From assembly GCA_000149265.1 (NCBI GenBank), contig CH002808.1, positions 24,819 through 88,818 on the forward strand: a stretch of DNA of 64,000 nt, in the 5' to 3' direction. The position numbers and the translations under genes are program-made. The notes under the pieces were generated by a model, which was given only the letters and a program-made list of their open reading frames with translations, searched no databases and was not told the DNA's origin. How positions within the stretch are numbered: the first letter of the stretch is position 1; every line of letters starts with the position of its first letter. Origin of the DNA: Ciona savignyi. Taxonomy: Eukaryota > Chordata > Ascidiacea > Phlebobranchia > Cionidae. Of the stretch, positions 24,759-37,624 are shown piece by piece.

Positions 24759-27700
24759 ATGACGATGCTGGATCAACTGCTTCAAATTCTTTCACCACAG
24801 AAAGATTACGACAAACGAAAAACCGACAGAAAATATCGGAGAATCAAAAAGTAAGACCAATAGCATTGTGCCCCAATAAGGCTAATTATTGAATCATCAT
24901 GGCACGGATTTTGAGGTTCAGCGGTTCTAAGTCGTACTTCCAGTACTAGGCTAGTCAGCAAATGTCCTGCTTTACTTTTACCTCACTCAATAACCTTAAT
25001 TGGTTGTTAAACGCTACATTACAGCGCTTGGTTTAAGCGGCTTGCTTTAGCCACGGCGGGCATCACATTACTCCGTATTTATTGAAATTCAGACCGCAAC
25101 ATTCAGGTATAATATGATAATTACATAGTCCGACCACAGCCCAGTGTTTAAGAGGTATTTAACATGAACACCAGATCTTTGTCGTGTTATCATCTCATTA
25201 TATTTTACCTCTGTGTATTTTGCAAAAGACTTTCTAATCAAAATCGTAAATCAAAAATAAGACTTAAGAATTCAAGTTTAAAATTAAACTTCAATATCAA
25301 ACTCTTAAAAAATAATTTTTAATATTAATCATTGTCAAGTCGACGTGTACATTTTCCAGCTAATTTTTGCACAAATATATTTGAGTCAAGTTGAGTATAA
25401 GCGAATTGTGTATACATAATAATAACCGTTGAACCATAAGAGGCGTAGTTCCCCTGTATTTGTATGGGATTGTAAAGCCAGATAATTCTGGCCGACGGTA
25501 TATTTTACAGTTGCTTAACCAAATGCAAGTACTTTAATGTTAGCATTTTTACTAATCTAGGTTTGTCCCACTTAACAGTTTATTGTAAACTTAAATAAAC
25601 ACGTCGTTCTATGTAAACTTAAGTAAATATGAAGTGACATTGTAATTGACATATACATCAATATACACTGACCCCCACTGGCATTCTTGTCGTTGTGCAT
25701 TATGCACATACTTGTGTCTGTGTCCAAATATAATCGAGGTTACCCAGCCCAGGAGGACGCATCGTATGACGCAAATCCTATCGATGTTTTTCGTTCCAAT
25801 CAGACCGGTCTTCTCCAGGGACGTTTCAGTCACGCTCCTGTGTTTCTTTTTGCAATTTGCAGTTCTATACTTAACATGGTCAAAATCCACTGAGTAAGAA
25901 GTTATCCACTAATCCTTCGTGCGTCTATTAACCGTGCAAATGGCTGTGAACGGTACCACGAAATGTGCTTAAATCGTAAAAGTAATGCGTTGCCATTTGC
26001 CAACGGAAACTGGTTTCCCTCTGCCATATAAAGTAGCATTTGCGCACTTAAACTCACGACACGTTTTACCGTAGGAGTATATCTACCGTTAATCGTTTTT
26101 AATGAAGCAGCATTAGTAATCGGCCTAAAATGCTGTTATTTTAAAGAGATCCAGTTAAAACGCCACAACCGTACGATATTGCAACAAGTATATTGCAACT
26201 GCGTGAAGCTGTGTAAACGTATCCAATGATTTAGTGGCGAAACCAAACAGAGGCTGTATCCTCCACTGTGCAATACGAAACTGCGTTGTTTTTATTGACG
26301 CGTTGTGTTTCACCACTCTGATGTGTTTATATTTTGATTCGTGAATGGTGTTTCTGCAAAATCTCTGCTCATACGCCAAAGTGGAGTTTAGACCCACACA
26401 ACGCCACCTTGCTCAAATTATTTTGTTCATGGCGTTAACATAACGGCGCCTTGCCATTTATGTTATTTTGCTTATGAGTTTAGAACAAACTTCCCGAAGT
26501 CCCTTTAAACTTCAGATACGCGTGATCAATAATCGATTCTTCATGGGTATTTTGCAATAAATATCACGTTGCCTATTGACCAAATCTTGGATGAGCAATA
26601 TCCGCTGCACTTTTGAACTATGAATACATTGTTCCAACATTCACCAGCTGTCTCCTCCACAGCAGGGTTTAACCAGACAAACAAGGGATATTTTACCTCA
26701 AAATGTACTTTTATAATTTAGTGCACCACGGTATGATTACAGGTCATTATTGTGTGGAATCGAATGTAGTTATGATGAAAACCGAATTTCGAATTGTACT
26801 AGAATACACCTTCGCAGCAAACTTGTGATTAACCCGAACCCGTGTCCACCCAGTCGTTATATTCCCACTATTATTGGCTATATCGGTCGCCCCTAACCAC
26901 CAGCACAATAGCACGATCTCCCGAATGCCGCGGCCTTTCTGTTGTCGCCACGGATAACAACAGGATAGCAATTTTCACCAAACACCACTGTTGCTTACCT
27001 ACCGTGAAGAATCTCAGTGACATCGCGTGCGTGCAATTCAAACGGCAATGCCTCTCTATTTATATCCCAATTTAAGGTTTACTGTTAATCCGCAAAATAA
27101 CGATAAGGTAATGTTGTTGTTTTTTGACTATACGATTACTTGACTATGAGCGGCCGCACTTTTCGCTCCCCTCACCCCCTCCCCTATCACTTCACCGTCG
27201 CTTAACCTTTTTTTTGCTCTGTAGATCCCCATTACCACGAAGGAATTTGTATTCGATGTTTCCATCTGTAGCAATGTTTGAGTTTGCCCTTGGTAATCAC
27301 ATAAATATATGAAAATCGTATTTCACTTTAAACTGGTGCTATTTTTGGCAAATTTATTTTAACACTGTTGATTCGGGTAAAAGCTTTGTGTTTGGATACC
27401 CATCGTTAAGGCCAATTGATCGATAATCAATTAGCACACGATTACTGAGCGAACCATCGTCTATAAATAACTCCCTTTCGATTACAATGGATTCTCTACT
27501 GAGCTCTACAGCGCCAACTGGTGTTAGGATCGTGTCAGACATCACGCCACCTTCGCCCGACTTCTATTATTTGTTTCCATTACGTAATAGCTTTGTATCT
27601 CGCGCTGTGTGCGCGGGCTTTAGCAGCGTTGCGTGTAACCTCAGACAACACACATCTGCCGCTATCAAACGAGGTCGATTCATTAAATATTGAAGATTTA

Positions 27701-30700
27701 CAAACCCCGAACGTGATTTGGCCGTTCCCCTAAAACTTATGACGCCAATCTTGTCTGTCATATCCACATTTCTACCAAACAAACTGCATAAAGACCGGAC
27801 GAGGCGGATGGCCTTATAACCAGCCATCGCACGGCCTCCGTGGGCACCTCTATGTGAATACGTCACTGTTGTGATTAGCTCAAGCAGGAAACGAACGAAA
27901 GCAACCTGCAGTCTCAGTACCGTTGCGCTCAGTTTGCTACCAGCTTAACTTATGCTTGCTTGGTAGAATTTTCATTATATCAGTATAATATTAGTATTAC
28001 GGGTACTTTAAGGAAATTGTTTAGAGAAATCGTGTGATTAGGTGAAATTCTTTCCTTTGGTAAACCTCAGTCATTAAATGTGTTTTAGATCAGAATGTGT
28101 AGTAAATACTCTGTAAAACAATTCAGTATATTATAAAAAAAAGTTTTAGCAGCAAGGCGATTCGCCATTAAACATTTGAATTAAATGAGAAAGGATGTTC
28201 CAGTCTATCTAGTATTGATTGTCATAGTTAATCAAGCTGCCTTGTCATAAGCACAGCGAGAAGCCAATCCTAGTGCATTCCAGCACCGGTGTTGAGCTCA
28301 ATAGCCCAGTAACCGAGCTGTACGGAGTCGCCACGGTGGCTGAGACAGTATATCAGGTATCAGGGATAGGGTATGTGTGCCAGTACACAGCAATTAAGTT
28401 CGTTATCTTGGGGGAAGGGTAGACATGCATACCAGCCATTTCAGTGCAGATACCAATACTGTAGGATTATCGCATAAGATCAGGCTAATGTACTCTATTC
28501 AGTATTTAGGTGCTTGTTGCTAGTTACATAGTTTTAATTAAATGCCATGTTTTATGGAGTTACCGCTCAACGTAGACCAGGGCATAATTAGGCATGTTAC
28601 AGTGGAAGAGCCGATTGCATTTCCTCTTAGGTGTCGTTTAAAGCCGACATTCCGCGCGTGTTTGGTTCTAAGTGCGAGCTAGTGGAAAGAAACGAGCGGA
28701 ATTTATAGCTTTAGCCATTCAGTCGCGCTCACTAATCTTTGCCCAAACCAGACCTAAGGTGACTTGTCGTTGGGCGGCTCGTTTTCGCTCCAGGGCTTTG
28801 TTTGTTTTGGGTTTGAGCTTCGGTTTGCGATGCCTATGTCTCGCGTCTTAATTGCTGAACAGACTTGGACGACGTCTCACCTTTTACTTGCAGCATACCA
28901 GCATAGGTTAGGTCGATACGTAGCATGCTAAGAACGCGGGAAGCGAGGTGCATATGCTGACGTGGTATGGACATGATCAACTATATTATAAGGTATTTGC
29001 CGTTACTGCTTTTAGACACGGCCTCCAGGGTTAATACACAGTGCAAACAGCGATTTTGAGCTTAGATGCAATCTTATCCCGAGAACACGGCACTTAAAAT
29101 GTAGAATACTTACAAGGGAGCGGTTTTAATTTCGCGATTCAAGTTTTACGAGTTGGTGAAAAACAAACTTAGATATGCGTACGCAAAACCGGACTAATTT
29201 TATGAGTTCGTGAGGAAAGAGAATTGCTTTCCCGCCCGACTGGGACGCAAATCAACCGTGTTCGTGCTACTGTGGCCGTGAACGAAATCCTTTGTTTTAA
29301 GGGAAAATTCGTCCAAACGTATAACCCGTCGTTTACGTGTATACTACACAAGCTTAATCTAACGTACTTAAGGACGCTACTAACCCTGCTATAGGGACGA
29401 ATTGGGATCTAACCGACTTGTATTTATTGCCGCACCTGTAGCTTTTCTTCGTTGCAAGTAATTTATTTGAAAATATATTGAAAAGCTTGTCTTAACTTAA
29501 CAACTGTACTGATGACGTCACTTGTTTTCCAAACTTGTGGGTTAATAGGAACAATACCCTTTGTTTTTTCTTTGTTACTGCTTAACAATGATTTAAAGAT
29601 TGTATCACACGTACAACTCCAATTGGTTCTACCATGATCCTATTTCTCCATATCAAAAACGCACATCTAGCCGTGTATTTAAATTAACCTTAACTTCCTT
29701 CTTTGTGATACATAAATAATTTGATTTTCATGATTTTTGCAAACTTAGTCATAATGCAAACTGTGAAGACACATTTTCACGCGTGACTCGACATAATAAA
29801 ATTAAATGATTGCGTCTCTGGTTGCTTCGTTTAAAAAAATCCCCCAAAAATGTATTTTAAGTTCACATGACCCAACTGCTTTGGTCGTTTGGTTATTTGT
29901 TTTCCTCGTGTGACTAATCATTTGCCTTGTCATTGTGTATCATTTGTTTAATACGTAATAACAAACTTACTCTTACTTTGATGGAGGAATTTCCCATAAA
30001 TTGGTTGAAATAGAACAGAAACACAATTTCCAGGTCTCTAATTAAAAATGATTCATAGAAAAAAAGTTTATTTTTGTAATAAAGTATTGTGCAAACAGTA
30101 AGTACTAGTATGCGGCTAAATGTTAAAGCTTTGCTGACGTAGTATGCATTTCCGTTAAGCGTGGCTTTGACTGTGGTCATAGCAGTCGGACACTGTTAAA
30201 TCACAAATCACGTAATATGCAAAATATACATTAAAATTTAATTTTATCTATAAGTTCAGAATTTAGATAAATTCGTTTTTTTTACTTAGAATTTAAGGTA
30301 CACTGTAACGTCACTATACACAGTGTACTGTCAGTCATAGAGTAAAAACAATTCAGTTCCACTTAATGCTCTACGAATAAAATGAGATTGCACAGCGTTA
30401 TAAAGTATCAACCACGTGCTAATTCGTACAAATAAACTCTGTAACAGTAAACGTTGAGAAATGAACTGATTTATTTTTTAGTTTTGTTTTTAACTTATCA
30501 CACGATGTATATACAGTTGTTCTACTTGTTTTAATATGACAAGTGTTTTATAAATAGAATACTCTTTACGTAAGAAGATTAGGGATTCGTTTGCCCCCAA
30601 AAATATACACCTGTTTGCGAAACGTGGTATATATTGTATAACCGTATTTTATTACAATGTTTTAATGAAATTGTACCTTACAGCAGTGTGACATTAGGTA

Positions 30701-33700
30701 ACATACCCTCGTATTTACGCACGTGTGATTTGGTCTCACATGTGTTAGGATACACACATGACTGATTTCGTTACCGTTTCCAACCTTGTTAATACGCCTT
30801 CGAAGGTTGCGATTCCTAAAAACGCGCACCCATGATGAGTGCTTTCAACTGTAATGTTGAATTCGCAAGTCAAAACGTTTTAATTAGGAGTTCTGGTACG
30901 CTTCTGGTTATAACGCGTCTAACCTTGTGGTAATGCACTTTTGCAGGCATGGATTCATAAAAACGCCCACCCAATCTAAGTTTTGACTGCGTGAGTTTAT
31001 GAGTTAAAACTCCTAGTACGCTTCCAGTAACACCGCGTTCCATTCCTTCCGCGTGCATCTGCGTTCGGCAATAATCGTGCAGGATTTCGCCACCCTTCGA
31101 ACAGTTTTAATTAAACGGGCCTCTCGTCCGCAGAAAAGGAAAGAAAAATGACAAGAAGCCGGTCGTAGAAGAGAAGAAGCCCTACCTCGACCCTGAGCTT
31201 TTCGAACAGCTTCCCAGCAACCTTAATCTACGTACTGTTGTCACCAAACCAAGGAATATTGAAGAGCGGGAGTGGATCGCAACGCACGGTAGGCTGTGTT
31301 GAATTCTTTGGGGGAATTTCGGGGGAATTTAGGGGGCATTTGAGGAAACTAAATAAAGGGAAGCCGGAAAGGAGGGATACTGCTCACTAAAACATAGAGT
31401 ATAGGGTTGTTTGTGGGCAACACTAAAAGAGGGAAAGCGAGAAGGCGGGAAGGAGGGGGGAAAACTGCTCACTAAAATTACTGAAACTAATTTAAAAACT
31501 GCCCTAATCACTAACCTCAACCCCAGAACTAACCTCCGCCCCTCTTTCCCCTTCTTTTAGTTTTCCCCGTTGTGTTTAATGTTCGGACTGTGGTTAGAGC
31601 AACAGTCAGTTTTGGGGGTTGAAATTAGTATGTGGGGGCATGGTTAGAATTAGTTTTCATAATTTAGTGCGCATATTTCCTCCGTACCTCTATAGTTCGT
31701 TTGTATTACATTTCGTGGGTTCTGTTGTGGTTTATTCGCCAAAAGACAGTTATAAGGGGGATCGTTTTCATCAATTTGCTGAAATTTTGACGATCATCAA
31801 TAAATTTGCAAAGAAATCTGACCTTGTTTATCGAGTTAAAATATTTGTCCCGTTCGAAGGGTATAAAATCGATTTTCGATCTTTACGAAAAAAATCGGCT
31901 ATCGATATTTTTTATTAAATTAATTTTACATCAAGCCAATGCTGGAAACTTAAAAATAAATAATTTTATGCGCTTGTAAACTTTAAATTCTTCAGAAATC
32001 AATCAATTTTTAAAATGTAATTAATACCGTCTTCTCCAATTTTGCTATTTCTCCAATGGTTGCTAGTTGCTATGTATGGAATTGTGTTGGTCCTGCGATG
32101 TAAGGCCAACGGTGGTGGGTTTAATTCCCATCGCGGGTTCTTTCTCCCGTTTTAAAAGACCTTTCGCGGTTTCTGCGGCGTTTAAACGATATTTATGGCT
32201 CCAGTTTCAAAGTCTTGTGTGGTTATTAATGCAAGCCATCTACTATCTTCGCGTTGTACTTCGGACGGGGTAACACCCATTAGGCAAATATTACCGAAAG
32301 TTTATGGCGACCCCGCTATACAAACCGAACACGAATCGTCAGTCGTCAATACAAAACCGTAATTTGTATCCAAGTAACAAAACGCTGAGGTCATTTGCTG
32401 TAGCTTCCCTGCGCCAGTGGTTAAGCATATTTGAAAATCAACACTTGATGTATTTTTAAACTTTTTTTACATTTATAAATCATAAAGATATTTTCACCTT
32501 ATATTTTTACCTGTATGAAACGCAAACACCTAATGTACTTTTTTAAATAAGTAAATAAGTCATTCTTACCTTCGCATTTCCCCCAAAAGGCCGTATTCCC
32601 TAAGAAAATGACGTAATTCATTGGGAATGCGGGGCTTTCCTATTATAGAGGTCTTGGAGATAATACAATTATATTGTCAACAGAACACCTTATGTCCTTA
32701 GTGTAAAACCCCGAATCTCTTTGTCATTCCAGATGTAGGTCGTAATAGTATTTTTAATTTTATTGAATTTACCAAAGTCAACAATACCTACATCGCCAAA
32801 CTCTTGTGTAACAAAATAACAATAGAGAAAGGTAAAATTCGTTCGGATTTTAAGAGAACCCATAATTACTATTTCCCAAACTCTCGTTTTTAAGGGGACT
32901 GTTTTTATACGTAGGGTTCCCAAATTAAAAGGCATTTCGCTCTATATGCAATGTATTTATTGAAATCTCAATAACCCTTTTAAATCATTAAACTTGAACG
33001 AAATCTTGCTATAACTCGGTGTTAAATTATTCTTTTGTGAATATATTCACCTAAGGTCCGATTTATTTTAATTATGTATTAGACTACAAAGCCTAAATAC
33101 ATTGTCTCTTCACATACTGCTTTATTGGTGCAATCAACCTTTTTTTTTGTTTATTCCGTGTTTGAACGATTTCGCAGTGGGTTAAGTTTAGCTACCCCTC
33201 CCCGGGATAAATTATACAACTTATTTATTAAACGACTTTGATGTCCCAAATATACTGTCCCTCTTAGGGATATGATTACTTTACTGTGTAAAGAATAGAT
33301 TTGTAATGTCATATTGCTCATTGCAATTGCAGTAAATGGAAAAATACTTAAAAAGTTTAATACAGTCACATCAATGTGGTCTTAAAATTATTAGACGTTA
33401 GCGCGTATATATTAAAATATCCGGAAGAGCTTACCTTTAAGATTCGTATTTATAGTTTATAACCCCGTCTGCTGTATAGAAAAATCGTAAAATTTGTCGT
33501 AATAAAAAATAGACTTAAGTTTTTAACGACAATTTATTAAGGTTATTGGTGGTATCGTGGACTTTAATAGCATATAGTACTACTGACTGTCACTTTTAGT
33601 ACCTGTTAATTTTTAACCACATTTAACAATGACGCAACTCAATAGTCAGTGCAGCAACACGGTTGCTCTGTTTTTGACCGCTGGTTGCCCGGTAATACGC

Positions 33701-36700
33701 TCGCTCTTGGTTACCGCTGAAACGTATGACATGACGGATTTCTGGGGAGTTTTATTCCCTTAGTGATAGCATCGTAGGCGACAATTGTTTTATTGTTTGC
33801 TTGGAGAGCTAAAGATAGGATAGTATATTCATGTTTATCCCCGTGAATGGGAAAACCAAGGGGTTAACACACGGGCAATCGTCAGATCATCTCGCGCTCA
33901 TTAATCTGCTGGGTTCAGACAATGTCCGTTAGGTGCCTTGCCCTAGGACACAACCGACTAGCTAGCTACCAGTTTTGAACCTGCAACCTTTTGACTAAAA
34001 GGAGTCGCACGAAACCACTAGACCAGGGGTTCCCAAACCAGGGGTCGCGACCCAAAATGGGGTCGGAGTGATAAGTAGGTGGGGTCGCAAACAGGTCATG
34101 GGGTCGGTGGGGCCAGTGAGGTATGGTAATAATGGATGTACAAAACATCTAAGATTTGACAAACCATGTTAAATTTAGCAGTTTGTACCATGGCTTACTG
34201 TAAAACAGGCTTATAGGCATCACTCTAACTAAGTCTGTACTTATGCTATCGAAAATGTAGGTGCTTATTGTGACATCACTGTTTGATTGTTCATAATGGA
34301 ATGACACGTTGTTGATTTGCAGAGTTGAATTGTTTGTATGTACTTTGCAGCAAAGATAGTTTGCTATCAGTAGGCTGACAAGTATTGGAACTAATATTTA
34401 ATTTAAATTTGGAATAGCAGTTGATAAAAATAAAACAATGACCATTCCCAATAAAAGACATTTTTAATTTTCAATCTGAATTTTTTTTGTAATTTCGTTA
34501 TTTTTAATTTTGAATTAAAATAAAAAGATTAAATGTTTTATTGCTTATTTTACTTAATACTACCACATGACCAAACTCAAAAGTCCAGTAAAAGAGGCTC
34601 TAAACTAGTCCAAAGTTTCGTGAAAAAATATATATTGACCTTGGGTCGCACTGGACACTTGAAAGTTGTCTTTGGGGTCGTCCTGATAAAAGCTTGGGAA
34701 CCCCTGCACTAGACTAACCAGTCGGAGATGTTGTCGAGTTATAAATTAATGGAGTATTTCACCAAGACCAGAGCTGCGTATTAAAACTACGTGGAGTATA
34801 GCTGTAAAAAGCCAAGGATTTTATGAAAAAGAATTCGTGTGATATTTGAAATTACCAGATATTCATTAGTAACCATAAAACCCGCCTTTACGTCAACAAT
34901 ACCTCTATATGCAAATGAGTTAAAAATTGGGAAAAAAATTGAAGCCACAGCCGAATATAACCCAGACGCTAATAACTTAGTGGGGCATATTTGATTAACG
35001 AGCATAATCCGCTATCTATTGTTCGTACGAGCAAACGGATGTAAATCCCGGGCACTTATATCCCAGCTGTTTCTTTTTGTACCGGCACAAGCTGTAGCCA
35101 GGCAGCTGACGCATGTTTAATGGTTGCTAGCTGTAAAGCTCTTGCTGGTAAAATTAATAATAAACGGATATTATGCGTTATTTAATACCTTGGGCGTCGT
35201 TCCAATATTACAGTCGTAAATATTCTTATTAAGATGCGGTTTGAATTCGTTCGATTTAACCTTTTCCAGATGTTAAGCAAATATTTTGATTTTTCAGATC
35301 TGTTTTGTTATTCAATGATTGAATTAACAAACAGACGAATGATTCACGTATGTTACTCACATTTTCACTCCACGGTGTATTGACTAATACTATCTGTGTA
35401 AAGCCACGTAAATAACAAGTACCGACGCCTTTCTCTTCCCAAATTTTCCTGATAGGAAAGTTTCTACGGAAATGGTATGTAATGATGATCAAACGCGTCT
35501 ACGACGAGTGTTCCGTGGTGATTACGTTGTGGTAATCGTGACAAACGGGTTAATCACCCTGAAACCGTATAGTTGAAGCCGTAAAAATGGCGTGCGTGAA
35601 GCAACCAAACCATCTCCAAACGCAGGACAACGCTAAAAGGAGGAAAGCGGAAAGGATGGAAGAAGGGAAACTGCTCACCAAAACTATGGAACTTAATATT
35701 AACCCTCCCCTAAACACTAATACCCGAACGAATCCTAACTCCACCCCCATGTTTAAAACTTACTCTAATGCCCTAATATTCATTTTAGTGAGCAGTTTCC
35801 CTTCCCATTTTTCCTCTTAGTTTTTTCCCTAAACGCAGCTAAATCATCATTTCGGACGAAATTGGACATAAAATGAACAAATCTGTTTACGGTATTTTAT
35901 TTTAAAAACCTATTTGTTTAACACAGTTCCACGCAAAATTTCGCTTCAACCAATTTCTAATTTATCTCCAAACGCAATTAAATCAGTATTTCGAACGAAA
36001 TTGGGCACAAAATTAACCAAATTAGTTACTGCGGCATTTTATTTCAAAAACACATTTGTTTTACTAAGTTCCAAGCAAACTTTACCTCCAACCGATTTCT
36101 AAGTTCGAATGTAAGACTAACATAGTTTGTATATTTCAGCTATGCTGCCCTGTTTCACAACATCAACCCAGTTATACGGTACGGTGTCGGAATTCTGTAC
36201 AGCCGATTCGTGCCCGGTTATGCAAGGCCCTGGCCAAAAGTAAGTCCACATATATTTATAACGTTATACACCTATTTAAATCTTTGCTCTTTGGTAAAGC
36301 TCTTATGCTTGGCAACCCCCAACCCTCTTTTGGGTTTAAAAACTAACAATCATTTCGTGCCGATACCGTTTTTATACAAAATAATTTTTTTCATTACATC
36401 GTCTTTTAACCGCCCATGTCCTTTACAAACTGTTTGCATGCAGACAATACACGTGGGTCGACGAACGTGGGAAGAAGTTAAAATGCACAGGTCCTCAGTA
36501 CGTGGACTACGTCATGACATTTTGCCAAAAGTGCGCAAGCAACCAAGAGCTTTTCCCAACTAAATACGGTGAGTGGAATTTCCCTTTTTCATCCCTTTAT
36601 CCCGCAAGTTACGTGTCCCGTGCTCGACTCGCATGCAACAGACCGTGCGACCGTCGGTTAAAATTTGCATACAAGTACAAAGCAAACGCGATCTGTTTGA

Positions 36701-37624
36701 ATCAAGTTCCTTTTATTGTCAAAAATTAACTGGTAACTTGATACGGGGCAACACAAAAAGGAGGAAAGGAAGAAAGGAACTGCACAGTAAAATTACAAAA
36801 ACTAATTCTAACCCTGCCCCAAACACTAATCTCATCCCCAGAACTAACCTTAACTTCAACCATAACTTTAAAAATAAATCCCGATTTTAGTGTGCAGTTT
36901 CCTTCTTTCCCTTTTTCCCTCTTTTAATTTCCCCCTTAATACAAATTATTTCTCTAATCCACTACTGTCACTCTGGGTGAACACCATGCAAATGTACACT
37001 CTATTTAAAGATAGCAACTCTCGCATTCATGCTGTGTCCTGCGACGCTTGTATCCAGTACACAAAATGTAGATTTCTTCCGCCTTCCGTTATAACCTTAT
37101 TCCAATGGTCGACCACCATACCTTGCCCCCCGCCAACTAATATTTCAACTCGATCAATTAACCATTTGTTTCCAATTTCAGCCCAAACTTTCCACGAATC
37201 CTTCTACTCCGAGATCAAGAAGATCCTCCGTTTCCTCTTCCACGTGATAGCGCACATGTATTACTCGCATTTCGCCCGTTTAAAACAGATGGGCATGGTG
37301 GGCTATCTCACCACCGTGTTCAAGCACTTCACCTATCTCGACCGGGATTTCAACCTCGTGGATCGGCAGGAAACCGCGACGTTGGACGATCTCGTCGACG
37401 CGATGGGCTTGTTTAAAGCGCCACCTGCCGGCGAGTCTTCCGGAACCGAGAACACTGTGTCAGGGGCATGTTCGGCCGGGGAGTCCTCTGCGCCCATTAG
37501 TGGTGGGAGGAGGATCCAGCAAACTCCGACTCACTTCCACCAGCAGCATCTCATGCCGCTGCCGCCGCGGAACAATGGCGCTCAGATGAGCATCAAGAAT
37601 TTTCAAGGCTGGACGCCGACGTGA
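24759..37624 (+). CDS. MOB2: MOB2-type kinase activator (Mob1/phocein family), five coding exons
   Basis: MOB2 proteins bind NDR/LATS-type AGC kinases through a zinc-stabilised helical Mob domain. Exons are 24759-24850, 31134-31288, 36140-36239, 36444-36568 and 37182-37624; intron phases are 2, 1, 2 and 1, and all agree, giving 304 residues. Zinc ligands are C102 and C107 (EFCTADSCPVM) and H182 and H187 (HMYYSHF). MOB2-like traits are YTWVDERGKK, LFPTKY, LFHVIAHMYYSHF and DFNLVDRQETATLDDL. The N-terminus is very basic; the last 70 residues are a low-complexity Ser/Gly/Pro tail. The first exon is the least certain: it was chosen because its ATG, strong donor (gtaaga) and phase 2 fit. Acceptor-like TTTCAACAG ends 44 nt before the ATG. 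In exon 3 the expected FF(x)xIN-type motif is out of frame (see findings). Human MOB2 is shorter at the C-terminus. Confidence 0.88.
24851..31133 (+). other. MOB2 intron 1, 6.3 kb
   Basis: No other gene was recognised inside. It holds a CRE palindrome at 29513-29520, some CpG-rich patches (around 28.2-28.9 kb) and a diverged tandem duplication near its end. Intron status depends on the proposed first exon. Confidence 0.5.
30812..31065. repeat. Diverged tandem duplication, about 130 bp unit
   Basis: Two units start TTC(C/A)TAAAAACGC(G/C)CACCCA and share, after about 80 bp, GTACGCTTC(T/C)(G/A)GT followed by AACNCGCG. The second unit is shorter. Confidence 0.55.
31410..31565. mobile_element. 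MITE of the AAACTGCTCACTAAAA family
   Basis: The left end is GGGCAACACTAAAAGAGGG and the right end CTTCTTTTAGTTTTCCCC, an imperfect terminal inverted repeat. The inside has AAACTGCTCACTAAAA and the AACCTCAACCCCAGAACTAA core. Flanks GTTGTTTG and GTTGTGTT may be a decayed 8-bp target duplication. It seems inserted into an older copy whose ends lie near 31325 and 31680. Confidence 0.6.
33813..34728 (-). mobile_element. tRNA-derived SINE, reverse, split by a hAT-like element
   Basis: SINE sequence occupies 33813-34023 and resumes at 34707-34728. The tail end GATAGGATAGTATATTC, the TTAACACACGGGCAATCG block, the CTAGCTAGCTACCAGTTTTG block and the tRNA-like head CCACTAGAC...TAACCAGTCGG are in order. 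An internal deletion removes part of the middle. Confidence 0.85.
34024..34706. mobile_element. Non-autonomous hAT-like element with perfect 8-bp TSD
   Basis: The 683-bp insert begins CAGGGGTTCCCAAACC and ends AAGCTTGGGAACCCCTG, a terminal inverted repeat of about 16 bp with one mismatch. The flanking 8-mers CACTAGAC at 34016-34023 and 34707-34714 are identical, the target-duplication size of hAT elements. There is no transposase frame. Its ends are rich in GGGGTCG repeats (GGGGTCGCGACCC), a known trait of some hAT-derived non-autonomous families. Confidence 0.9.
35626..35830. mobile_element. MITE with perfect 8-bp TSD
   Basis: It starts GACAACGCTAAAAGGAGG and ends CCTCTTAGTTTTTTCCCT. The inner inverted repeat is AAACTGCTCACCAAAA against TTTTAGTGAGCAGTTT. 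The flanking 8-mers AAACGCAG at 35618-35625 and 35831-35838 are identical. The centre has ACCCTCCCCTAAACACTAAT. Confidence 0.9.
35832..36105. repeat. Tandem duplication, about 137 bp unit
   Basis: Two units begin AAACGCA(G/A)(C/T)TAAATCA and contain CGAAATTGG(A/G)CA(T/C)AAAAT and CATTTGTTT-like segments; they are separated near 35969. A partial third unit lies before the MITE (ACCATCTCCAAACGCAG), so the MITE entered a tandem array. Confidence 0.7.
36745..36934. mobile_element. MITE copy in MOB2 intron 4
   Basis: The ends GGGGCAACACAAAAAGGAGG and CCTCTTTTAATTTCCCC belong to the same family as 35626-35830. The flanks CTTGATAC and CTTAATAC match at 7 of 8 positions, consistent with an aged 8-bp target duplication. 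The core is CTAACCCTGCCCCAAACACT. Confidence 0.85.

Larger units (their letters stand above)
31289..36139 (+). other. MOB2 intron 2, 4.85 kb, rich in inserted elements
   Basis: It holds MITE copies near 31.35-31.68 kb and at 35626-35830, a SINE split by a hAT-like element (33813-34728), and a 137-bp tandem duplication (35832-36105). A tRNA-like fragment near 32095-32140 has a box-B-like GGGTTTAATTCCC. No other gene is supported. Confidence 0.55.

Noticed and set aside
32090-32150. tRNA-like stretch with GGGTTTAATTCCC
   Set aside because: The box-B-like motif is present, but no full cloverleaf with acceptor pairing could be drawn, so it is more likely a SINE scrap.
36890-37181. 5' part of the 244-codon plus frame before the last MOB2 exon
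   Set aside because: The frame stays open into the intron and the MITE. The real exon starts at 37182 after TTTCAG, where MOB homology begins.
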